Below are positions 1 through 5,945 of a DNA stretch of 7,820 bases, one piece after another. The stretch's first letter is position 1. Each line of letters starts with the position of its first letter. The position numbers were made by a program, and so were the translations under genes. The notes beneath the pieces were generated by a model. That model saw only the letters and a program-made list of their open reading frames with translations, made no database searches and was not told the origin of the DNA. Origin of the DNA: CAZAMT01 sp964486145 (GTDB lineage Bacteria; Bacteroidota; Bacteroidia; Bacteroidales; JAAAOM01); assembly GCA_964486145.1 (NCBI GenBank), contig CAZAMT010000194.1:1-7820 (forward strand), given 5' to 3'.

Positions 1-310
1 ATGATAGCGATAGAAAATGGCATTCAATCAATAATTGACAGATGTCCCCGCTTTAAAAATTGGACACAAATTCTAATTGAAAAATTTAATGCATGAAATC
101 ATGAAATTTCAAATCCGAAAGACCGTTGAAGAACACCTTAAAAAAAGAAAAATTACTGGATATTGAAAATCCGTTACTGAAATAGAAGAAGATTGTGGCG
201 TTTCCATTGAATGACAGGTGCTGAAATAGAATTAATCCATAGCTCTCAAGTCAAAAAAGTCAAACAATTTAAAAAGTGATTTTACCGCAAACTATTAATT
301 TATTATAAAC
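1..310 (+). other. Gene-poor left edge with broken coding fragments
   Basis: No intact gene is visible here. Frame 1 is open from the window edge to a TGA at 94-96, giving about 31 residues ending EKFNA; this could be the 3' end of a gene starting outside the window. An ATG at 101 opens a 21-residue piece (MKFQIRKTVEEHLKKRKITGY) stopped by TGA at 164-166. The same frame then stays open to TGA at 212-214 (ending DCGVSIE). That stop overlaps an ATG at 211 that reads 22 residues to TGA at 277-279. A frame change in the A-rich run around 139-150 would instead read KKEKLLDIENPLLK. Such frame-hopping, protein-like text fits a decayed gene, but the pieces are too short to name a family. TAA at 296-298 blocks any upstream extension of the gene starting at 311. 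Confidence 0.35.
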
Positions 311-2062
311 ATGAGACCACCAACATTAAACCAGTTTATTACTGCATTGGAAGAACTGATAGAAAATGCTCCTTCAGGCAAATTAAAAGAGATAATATAT
401 ACTATTGCCAATGAAATACAAGCCGAAGAACGCAACGATTTTCTGCAAAAGATAACACAAGTAACCTCCGGTAAATATAAAAATCAAAATAACATAACGC
501 GAAAAGAAGCGGGGCAAAGTGCGGATGCCCTTCTAACTGGAATTGAAAATTTCCGGAATCGCATTGAAGAAGGTGAATTTTACGACGAAGAACGGGACTA
601 TGAAGCATATCATAGAAATGAATACCGCTATTACGGGCATGATGATGATTATGAAGACACGGATTTTTCCGGAGAAGAATACGTTCTGGAAATGATTGAA
701 TTATTAGATGGGGCAGAAGATTTCTACCACACGGGCAATGTTGACGTGGCATTTAAAGCCTATCAGGGATTGTTTGACATGATGGAAGATGAGAAATATG
801 AATACGATGAATACTTTATTGATGGTTTTTCATTTAAAGAAGCAATAGGTGAATCTGTTTATAATGCACACAAAATTCTCTTTTTACGATTATTTTACCT
901 TTTCAATATCAATCATAACAGAAATGCCATCTTTAGTTTATTCAGGCAGCAGCAGGATATCTTTTTGTCAGCTATTGTTGATGTGGACACGGCCCCTTTA
1001 AAGAATATTGACAATTTCGTTGATGAATATATTAACTATCTCTCTAACCTTCCCAAATACGCCAAACACCTCATTGATTGCTTATTTGTAAAAGGAGGCA
1101 TTGATTCACTTGAAAAATTCGCCTACAAAAACGGCCATAAAATTCCCGCCACATTCCTTGCTTACTACATCGAACAAAAAGAAAGAAACATTTCACAAGA
1201 CAAATTATTGAAAATAATAAACGACGGATTAGAAATAATCCCGGAAAAATATGCTTCAAAATCAATTTTGAGCAATGACCTTGTTGATATTGCAAAAAGC
1301 AACAACGATACCGATTTATTATCCAAAGCATACACTACTGCATTTTACAGTTATCCGACACTGAAAAACCTTGACTCCTATCTTGGTTTTATTACTCAAA
1401 AAACCAACAGGGAAAAATTGCATAAATTTGAACAATATATAGAAAACAATAAAAAAATATTAAAAAAACAAGATGAGTGGCCTTCCTCCTTTGATATAAC
1501 TGACGTTTATTCTTTCTCTTCAGTTTCAATTTCAAGAACCACTTACCTGATTTCAGATTTCATTTTACATGGGATTGTTAATCAACTCCAGTTTCTTGAT
1601 GAAGAAAAGTTCCTCGGGTTCCAAAACGAAAACAGACATATCCCAATTATATTATCATTATTGTTTCAAACAATAGTTAAATCAAAAAAAGCAAAAAATA
1701 TTGATGCCCTTACCAATCACTACTGTTTTGATAATACCAGTGAAAAATATGATAATCTAAAACAGCTAATCTATTCAAAAGCAAAAGACTTGTCTCTTAA
1801 CAGCCAGATAAATGAGGCATTTGAAACCGCTGAAAAAATTACCTTAAAACGCGTACAACACATTTTAGGCAATAAATTGCGTGGGGGCTACGAAACCTCT
1901 TGTCTCCTGCTGGTTGCATTCGCAGAGACCAAAGAAATCCAAAATAAAACAGGAAATCAATTAATAAGTTTAGTTGATTCAGAATATAAAAGATTTAGTG
2001 CGTTCAGGAGAGAATTAAAAGCACTAACACAAAAAAGCTCCCAATTAATAACGGTAAGATAA
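311..2062 (+). CDS. Unknown 583-residue helical-repeat protein with acidic/Tyr-rich linker
   Basis: I do not recognise a named family. Residues 1-50 form a short helical N-terminal domain (LNQFITALEELIENAP, then a helix ending in ERNDFLQKI). Residues 51-84 are a polar basic linker. Residues 85-124 are extremely acidic and tyrosine-rich (DEERDYEAYHRNEYRYYGHDDD). From about 124 onward the chain reads as amphipathic helices, with a TPR-like pair at 124-158 (LLDGAEDFYHTGNVDVAFKAY). The C-terminal segment (about 512-575) has an arginine-rich helix, then GGYETSCLLLVAFAE, then YKRFSAFRRELKAL. This recalls the helical tails of SWIM-zinc-finger-associated proteins and other TPR-like solenoids; that is a weak resemblance from memory. 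There is no signal peptide or membrane segment, so it is probably cytoplasmic. The ATG at 311 is preceded in frame by a stop at 296, so the start is close to fixed. It is more A-rich than the genes to its right and stands alone, with no partner on its strand, which would suit an accessory or transferred gene. Confidence 0.8.
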   Translation: MRPPTLNQFITALEELIENAPSGKLKEIIYTIANEIQAEERNDFLQKITQVTSGKYKNQNNITRKEAGQSADALLTGIENFRNRIEEGEFYDEERDYEAYHRNEYRYYGHDDDYEDTDFSGEEYVLEMIELLDGAEDFYHTGNVDVAFKAYQGLFDMMEDEKYEYDEYFIDGFSFKEAIGESVYNAHKILFLRLFYLFNINHNRNAIFSLFRQQQDIFLSAIVDVDTAPLKNIDNFVDEYINYLSNLPKYAKHLIDCLFVKGGIDSLEKFAYKNGHKIPATFLAYYIEQKERNISQDKLLKIINDGLEIIPEKYASKSILSNDLVDIAKSNNDTDLLSKAYTTAFYSYPTLKNLDSYLGFITQKTNREKLHKFEQYIENNKKILKKQDEWPSSFDITDVYSFSSVSISRTTYLISDFILHGIVNQLQFLDEEKFLGFQNENRHIPIILSLLFQTIVKSKKAKNIDALTNHYCFDNTSEKYDNLKQLIYSKAKDLSLNSQINEAFETAEKITLKRVQHILGNKLRGGYETSCLLLVAFAETKEIQNKTGNQLISLVDSEYKRFSAFRRELKALTQKSSQLITVR

Positions 2063-2078
2063 CCTGAATAATTACATT

Positions 2079-2095
2079 CGGTGAGGGCTTCGCCG
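2079..2095 (+). terminator. Weak candidate hairpin after the 583-residue gene
   Basis: CGGTGA (2079-2084) can pair with TCGCCG (2090-2095) through six pairs, one of them G-U, around the loop GGGCT. It begins 17 bases after the stop codon of the upstream gene, which suits a transcription end. No T-run follows on this strand, so a classical intrinsic terminator is not shown. The pairing is directly visible; the role is inferred. Confidence 0.25.
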
Positions 2096-2140
2096 TTCAT
2101 GAAAGATAAGAATTATTCTGACGACAAAGAAAATGTAAGG

Positions 2141-2158
2141 GTTTCAAAGAATTGAAAC
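2141..2158. repeat. Perfect 7-bp inverted repeat in convergent spacer
   Basis: GTTTCAA (2141-2147) and TTGAAAC (2152-2158) are perfect inverted copies separated by AGAA. The element lies between the 3' ends of two convergent genes, where a bidirectional stop or a protein-binding site could sit. It lacks a flanking T-run and is AT-rich, so it would be a weak terminator. GTTTCAA-like ends also occur in CRISPR repeats, but there is only one copy and no array. Confidence 0.4.
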
Positions 2159-2296
2159 ACCAACAATTCCTAAGTCGGGGCTATCCTGAACTATTATTCA
2201 TTAACATTGAAAGAAAAAATGTAATATTTTTTGAATTGTAATGTATGAAGTCGCATCCATTTTTTGGAACAAAGCCCCTATTTTCACTACCACATT

Positions 2297-3262
2297 TTAT
2301 ACCGTCCTTTGGAAGCGAATTTCAGCGCCGGAAACTTTTAATGAAACAATTTTACAATTGCTAGGGTACGATACAGAGAATGTGTTAAGACCATTTATTA
2401 GCTTTATGGCATCACGGTTTTCGTACAAACCGGTGCACTCAATTACTCCATTGGGAGAATAACGGGTTACTTTGAGTAAAGTGCCTTCAAACTCAAAAAC
2501 AAACCATGAACCTGCACCTTCGCCACTTAACCACCGGGCATTTTCAGGAACAGCAGGGTGCCTTTCCGGAGCGGGTAACGTTGATGTAAGAAATTGCTTG
2601 TCCAGTTTTTTAAGTGGACAGAAAGGTTCACCTTGTAAAAGATTGGGCAACATTTGTTTGTTTTTAAGCGCATTCACATTACTCATTGGTGTAGGTGTAA
2701 ACGGAACTTTAAAATTTAAGCCGAACCAATACCTGAATTCAGGGTTTCCCGCCCTGATAACGGTATTTACAAACCGTGAACAATTGCTTCCCTTTGGTAC
2801 AAAAGGTCCGTAAGGTATAGGACTTTCATCCTGCATTTGTTGTGCTTTGGCATAAGCCAGTTCAATGTTTACCGGGCAATAAGCTGCATACAGTTCTCCT
2901 TCGCCATGACAGGCGGCATTACGCTGCAATTCAGTTATAATTTCCCGGAAATTTTCAATTTTTTTATTGTCATCAGAGAAAACAGGTATCGTACTAACCT
3001 CAAGGTCATGGTCAGTTTCAGCGCTGCGCACCCTGCCGTGTTTGTATGGAGCATGATATCGGCCGAAATCAAAATAGTGTGCTTTGAAATTTTCAGGATC
3101 AATCAATACCAGTGCAGCATGGCCCACCTTGTAGTAATTGTTCTGATTTATGCCCAGAATCAATGTAATGGGATCGTACCAGGCGCCGGGCTGCTTGCAA
3201 TAAGTTTGCGGCCACGCCAGCGCAATGGCAAATCCGGTGTGTTTTTTTCCTGTCCGCATCAT
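2297..3262 (-). CDS. DUF6695-type protein, possible permuted papain-like fold
   Basis: A 321-residue protein matching, from memory, the Bacteroidota family annotated DUF6695; I am not certain of the number. The N-terminal part carries GFAIALAWPQTYCKQPGAWYD (about 10-30), then YYKVGHAALVLID with His48, then HYFDFGRYH (62-70) and HGRVRSAETDHDL (75-87). A second motif, PKGSNCSRFVNTVI, holds Cys161. A His in GHAxLVL followed much later by an NCxxF Cys is the order seen in circularly permuted NlpC/P60 (YiiX-, LRAT-like) thiol enzymes. I infer such a fold; catalysis is unproven. Residues 240-321 look like a separate small beta-rich domain (WFVFEFEGTLLKVTRY). No signal peptide is evident, so it is likely cytoplasmic. 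The start ATG overlaps the stop of the NRDE gene as ATGA (3259-3262), and a second ATG follows at once (3259-3257), so initiation may use either Met. It is the last gene of the minus-strand trio. Confidence 0.85.
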   Translation of the reverse strand: MMRTGKKHTGFAIALAWPQTYCKQPGAWYDPITLILGINQNNYYKVGHAALVLIDPENFKAHYFDFGRYHAPYKHGRVRSAETDHDLEVSTIPVFSDDNKKIENFREIITELQRNAACHGEGELYAAYCPVNIELAYAKAQQMQDESPIPYGPFVPKGSNCSRFVNTVIRAGNPEFRYWFGLNFKVPFTPTPMSNVNALKNKQMLPNLLQGEPFCPLKKLDKQFLTSTLPAPERHPAVPENARWLSGEGAGSWFVFEFEGTLLKVTRYSPNGVIECTGLYENRDAIKLINGLNTFSVSYPSNCKIVSLKVSGAEIRFQRTV

Positions 3263-3984
3263 ACGAATGCTTCTTGTAAAGAATGTTGAACAAGGTCGGT
3301 ATACTGCATTTTAAGCTGTCCATCATCAGTTGTGATCTGTGTGATGCTTACTGTTCTGAGTCCGTCTTCACGCTGCATGATTACATTTACAGAACCATCA
3401 CTGGTGTGCCTGCCTGAATGAAAACCCAAAATCTTTTCAGGTGTCATATAATCTTTCTTCTCTTTGTAAAACTTTACAAACCAACCCTTTCGCATGTTCC
3501 TGTGTTCGTGGTTATACAGGGTAACCGACGACCAAATGTAGGGACTGTTAACATTGAGTTGCCTGAAATGCTTACTTTTCCCGTCCCAAATGAACTCGGT
3601 AAAATCTTGTACTGCATTGTTCTTATACATAATGGATACTATCGTGAAGGGCTCAACCATCAAAAGTTCTTTGCCGGAAAAATATTCATGACTGTTTTTC
3701 TCCGAGGCTGTATAATCAACTAAAACAGAACCCCGGCTAATGGAATGATAATCCTGCTTATTGTGTGGCGCAAAAGCTCCGTTCAGTAAACAGGCGATCT
3801 TGCCATTTTCGTTGATGGCTATCCATGATCCACCGGCTTTCTCATCTTTCGGATAGATTACTTTACGGCCCCCATGTTGGTAACAGGCCGGTGGTTGGGT
3901 AGACCTGTAAGTTTTTTCATCCCGGTTGGAGGTTAATACAAAGGAATTATCCCGGACTGATGGAATGTATGTTACTGTGCACAT
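3259..3984 (-). CDS. NRDE family (TANGO2-like) protein
   Basis: The protein starts MCTVTY and has SNRDE at residues 19-23, the signature of the NRDE/TANGO2 family (Pfam PF05742). It also shows the family motif GGSWIAINENGKIACLLNG (51-69) and the downstream RGSVLVDY (84-91). Its 241 residues are a normal family length. Cys2, exposed if the initiator Met is removed, matches the N-terminal nucleophile position of Ntn-type hydrolase folds. The bacterial role is unsettled; animal TANGO2/HRG-9 proteins are linked to haem trafficking and lipid metabolism. No signal peptide is present, so it is probably cytoplasmic. Its start lies inside the end of the DinB-type gene (13-base overlap) and its stop overlaps the start of the DUF6695-type gene by 4 bases, which points to one transcript with coupled translation. 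The family assignment is strong; substrate and reaction are unknown. Confidence 0.93.
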   Translation of the reverse strand: MCTVTYIPSVRDNSFVLTSNRDEKTYRSTQPPACYQHGGRKVIYPKDEKAGGSWIAINENGKIACLLNGAFAPHNKQDYHSISRGSVLVDYTASEKNSHEYFSGKELLMVEPFTIVSIMYKNNAVQDFTEFIWDGKSKHFRQLNVNSPYIWSSVTLYNHEHRNMRKGWFVKFYKEKKDYMTPEKILGFHSGRHTSDGSVNVIMQREDGLRTVSITQITTDDGQLKMQYTDLVQHSLQEAFV

Positions 3985-4478
3985 TGGTTGTTACGGTATC
4001 TGATGGTTGAATAGGCTACGCCAAAATGTTCATTGGTTATATCCTCTATACCCAGGGCTATCAAACCTGCTTTTATCAAAGCCTGGTGGTGGATGCTATG
4101 CTCCATGCAATAGGCCAGTTCTCTGCCCACAGAACTATTTATCAGGTTATGTGATTTTCCTCCGGTACTGTAATCGGCTTTCAATTTTACCGGAAGGTTT
4201 TCTTCCAGGGAATCAATACCGGCCAATAACCGGTCAATGGTTTGAACAGCAAAGGTAGTATCTTCTTCTATTTGAATATCGCGTTGACGCTTATCATAAC
4301 TAATGGTGCCGGAGAACGAGCCTGAAACCAGTAGCAGGTAAAATTCTAATATATGACGTATATGCTGACCAATGGAAGACCCAGAGAGAATATGATGTTT
4401 CTCTGTATATTTTTCGTTACTTATCCTTTCCAGTAATTCCCTAAGCTGATACAGATTTTCTTTTGCTGTTGTTTTCAT
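3972..4478 (-). CDS. DinB-fold putative metal-dependent protein
   Basis: A 168-residue, mostly helical protein with the motif pattern of the DinB/YfiT-like four-helix bundle. SIGQHIRHILEFYLLL supplies His39 and His42 in helix 2, and ELAYCMEHSIHHQALIKAGL supplies His127, His130 and His131 in a later helix. In this superfamily three histidines bind a divalent metal, and characterised members include thiol S-transferases that use bacillithiol or mycothiol. The C-terminal FGVAYSTIRYRNN tail is also familiar from Bacteroidota members. The length is typical and no signal peptide is present. It is the first gene of the overlapping trio; its last 13 bases are shared with the start of the NRDE gene. 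The reaction cannot be deduced. Its place next to a peroxiredoxin-like gene could hint at thiol or redox chemistry, which is inference only. Confidence 0.9.
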   Translation of the reverse strand: MKTTAKENLYQLRELLERISNEKYTEKHHILSGSSIGQHIRHILEFYLLLVSGSFSGTISYDKRQRDIQIEEDTTFAVQTIDRLLAGIDSLEENLPVKLKADYSTGGKSHNLINSSVGRELAYCMEHSIHHQALIKAGLIALGIEDITNEHFGVAYSTIRYRNNQCAQ

Positions 4479-4492
4479 ATCTATTTTTTATT

Positions 4493-4536
4493 CTTAGCGT
4501 CTTGGCGAGAAAAACAGTTCACGCGAAGGCGCAAAG
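4493..4536. repeat. Imperfect palindromic intergenic repeat (CTTnGCG type)
   Basis: The arm CTTAGCGTCTTGGCGAGAA (4493-4511) faces TTCACGCGAAGGCGCAAAG (4518-4536), matching 15 of 19 positions as an inverted repeat around the loop AAACAG. Similar 'CTTTGCGTCTTTGCG' palindromes recur between genes in many Bacteroidota genomes (general knowledge, not searched here). It fills most of the 70-base gap between the peroxiredoxin-like and DinB-type genes. In the transcript it would form a stable stem and could attenuate or process mRNA. There is no T-run after it in the minus direction, so a strong terminator is not indicated. A related core lies at 7764-7776. Confidence 0.75.
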
Positions 4537-4548
4537 TTCATTATCCTT

Positions 4549-5094
4549 TTAATTAATACCTGCAAATGATTTTAAATCCTCAATAGCCACGTGGTCGTCC
4601 AAATGTTTACCGTAATGGGCAGTGACAATTTTAAAATCCTCATCAATGAAAAAATCTGCAGGAATCAGGTTCATGCTGGCGTCTTTATCCTCCGGCAGGT
4701 TCAGGTCTTTAGTGTCCTTTTTTGCCTGTTTTGGGTTGGCAACAAACATGGTTTTCATCATTTTCAGGGTTGATTGTTCCACACCATATTGTTTGTACAC
4801 TTTTTTATCGGGGTCGCCAATGAGAGGCCATGGGCTAATCCCCTCGTGAAAAACCGATGATGAAAGTTTTTCGTTGGAGCTTTCAAATAAAAAGATCAGT
4901 TGAACACCTGAGTCTTTTAACCTCACATTGTTACCCATTATCTGGTGCACCCTGCGGTTGCAAAAGGGGCAATTCACATTACGATAAAAACTAAGAACAA
5001 TTTTCTTTCCTCCAAAATCAGAAAGCTTTACTACTTTGCCATTTATGTCAATGGCGGTGAAGTCTGGTGCTGTATTTCCTTCTTGTAATTTCAT
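4549..5094 (-). CDS. Peroxiredoxin-like AhpC/TSA-family thiol protein
   Basis: A 181-residue thioredoxin-fold protein of the AhpC/TSA (redoxin) family. It opens with GNTAPDFTAIDINGKVVKLSDF (6-27), followed by KIVLSFYRNVNCPFCNRRV (31-49) holding Cys42 and Cys45. Aligned by eye to the usual FYPxxxTPxC active site, Cys45 falls on the peroxidatic Cys, Cys42 replaces the usual Thr, and Arg38 replaces the Pro. This is the CPxC variant common in 'peroxiredoxin-like' proteins, which may act as thiol-disulfide reductases or as peroxidases using the CxxC pair. WPLIGDPDKKVYKQYGV (89-105) and PADFFIDEDFKIVTAHYG (145-162) complete the fold. No signal peptide or lipobox is present, so it should be cytoplasmic. 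The ATG at 5094 begins MKLQEGNTAPDF directly, as in relatives. It may share a transcript with the trio downstream, but a 70-base gap containing a palindrome separates them. Confidence 0.9.
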   Translation of the reverse strand: MKLQEGNTAPDFTAIDINGKVVKLSDFGGKKIVLSFYRNVNCPFCNRRVHQIMGNNVRLKDSGVQLIFLFESSNEKLSSSVFHEGISPWPLIGDPDKKVYKQYGVEQSTLKMMKTMFVANPKQAKKDTKDLNLPEDKDASMNLIPADFFIDEDFKIVTAHYGKHLDDHVAIEDLKSFAGIN

Positions 5095-5316
5095 TTTTAT
5101 GTATTTTAATTAATTATGTTTCTTTATGCAATCTCGTAAAAACTGTCGGATAAAAAGTAGTTCCTGACAAAAAGCTATAAAAAAATATAACAGTCCGGAT
5201 ACTCATTTAAAAATACACCTCTTACAGCATGTGTTTAATTATCAATGGCCGTTATTTCCAATTATTTAGCAAATTTATTTCAGACCTTTGTGTCTTAAAT
5301 ATTAAAATCATTGGCT
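5095..5316. other. Divergent intergenic region with two outward promoters expected
   Basis: This 222-base AT-rich stretch separates divergently read genes, so it must contain promoters in both directions. For the + direction, GACCTTTG at 5283-5290 resembles the Bacteroidota -7 element TAnnTTTG with a mismatch at the first base, and lies 26 bases before the ATG at 5317. No matching upstream TTG was found at the usual distance. For the minus direction I saw no convincing -7 match. No gene, tRNA or strong hairpin is apparent. Confidence 0.4.
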
Positions 5317-5898
5317 ATGAATTATTTAAAATCGTTTTTCTACTTCTTTACTCTTTTCTTCGTTTTAAATGGTTGCGAACTGAATGCTGATGCAGACGGG
5401 GACAATACCGATGACCTGTCAGAGGAAAACAACGGTGAGCCAAAACTGGAGGCTAAACTATCGTATGGAGGAAAGGACTTTTCTTTTACCCTTCGTGGCG
5501 ATCAGCTAACGAATAAAGTGGTATTTATGACTAGTCGGGTAAATTTCAAAGCTACAAATGAAAAGCAACAAGTATTAAATATTGAACTGACAGGTACTGA
5601 TCTTTACGAAAGTTCATCAGGCGTTTTTCGGGCACTTCCAAATCTACCTTATGAGTCAGAAGAAAATCTTGCTTCTGTTTCATTCTATGATCCTACGGAA
5701 CAACCTCTTACCAATGTAGCAACCAAATACCTGATAGACGACGAGGTGGTGGTAAGTAAATTAAGTGAAAAGTCAATTATTCTGGCTTATGAGGGAGATG
5801 CGATTACCGGAGAACAGCTAACCAATACCGATAAGGGGCATTTCAATTTTTCTTTAGAACTCAACTATTCAAATTTTGAAATTCAGGATCTGAGATAA
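5317..5898 (+). CDS. Putative lipoprotein of unknown function
   Basis: A 193-residue protein from the ATG at 5317; a TTG two codons upstream (5311) is in frame but less likely because the signal peptide fits the ATG. Residues 2-19 are a short signal with Lys5 followed by FFYFFTLFFVLNG, and the lipobox LNGC places the lipidated Cys at residue 20. The mature protein begins CELNADADGDNTDD. Acidic residues soon after the Cys resemble the surface-export signals described for Bacteroidota lipoproteins, so an outer-membrane and possibly surface location is inferred. The rest (about 45-193) alternates hydrophobic and polar residues like a beta-sandwich (KLSYGGKDFSFTLRGDQ, VFMTSRVNFKATNEKQ), with no other Cys and no recognised domain. 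Another lipoprotein gene follows 47 bases downstream on the same strand, suggesting one operon. Confidence 0.8.
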   Translation: MNYLKSFFYFFTLFFVLNGCELNADADGDNTDDLSEENNGEPKLEAKLSYGGKDFSFTLRGDQLTNKVVFMTSRVNFKATNEKQQVLNIELTGTDLYESSSGVFRALPNLPYESEENLASVSFYDPTEQPLTNVATKYLIDDEVVVSKLSEKSIILAYEGDAITGEQLTNTDKGHFNFSLELNYSNFEIQDLR

Positions 5899-5945
5899 TT
5901 ATAATGATTAAAAAGTTAAAATCTTAAAAAAATAAACTGGTAATT

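Noticed and set aside
402..752. 116-codon minus-strand frame, rich in His, Cys and Leu
   Set aside because: It is antisense to the acidic and helical N-terminal part of the 583-residue protein; the composition is that expected from reversing Asp/Glu-rich codons.
2141..2158. CRISPR repeat remnant
   Set aside because: Only one short copy exists, with no regularly spaced repeats and no cas genes in the window.
2177..2278. GGGGCT (2177-2182) and AGCCCC (2273-2278) as inverted repeat ends of a mobile element
   Set aside because: Six matching bases 90 apart are expected by chance; there is no transposase and no target-site duplication.
2241..2462. 73-codon + strand frame starting MYEVASIFW
   Set aside because: Most of it lies antisense to the 3' part of the DUF6695-type gene, whose minus-strand reading has clear motifs; the + frame has no recognisable features.
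2837..3289. 150-codon + strand frame
   Set aside because: It runs opposite the N-terminal half of the DUF6695-type gene (motifs VGHAALVLID, GRVRSAETDHDL) and is a shadow of it.
5283..5290. GACCTTTG as a firm -7 promoter element for the lipoprotein genes
   Set aside because: The first base mismatches TAnnTTTG and no TTG is found at the expected upstream distance, so it is mentioned only as a hint.
5311..5316. TTG at 5311 as start of the first lipoprotein
   Set aside because: The ATG two codons later gives a complete signal peptide with a well-placed lipobox Cys20, and ATG is far more common.
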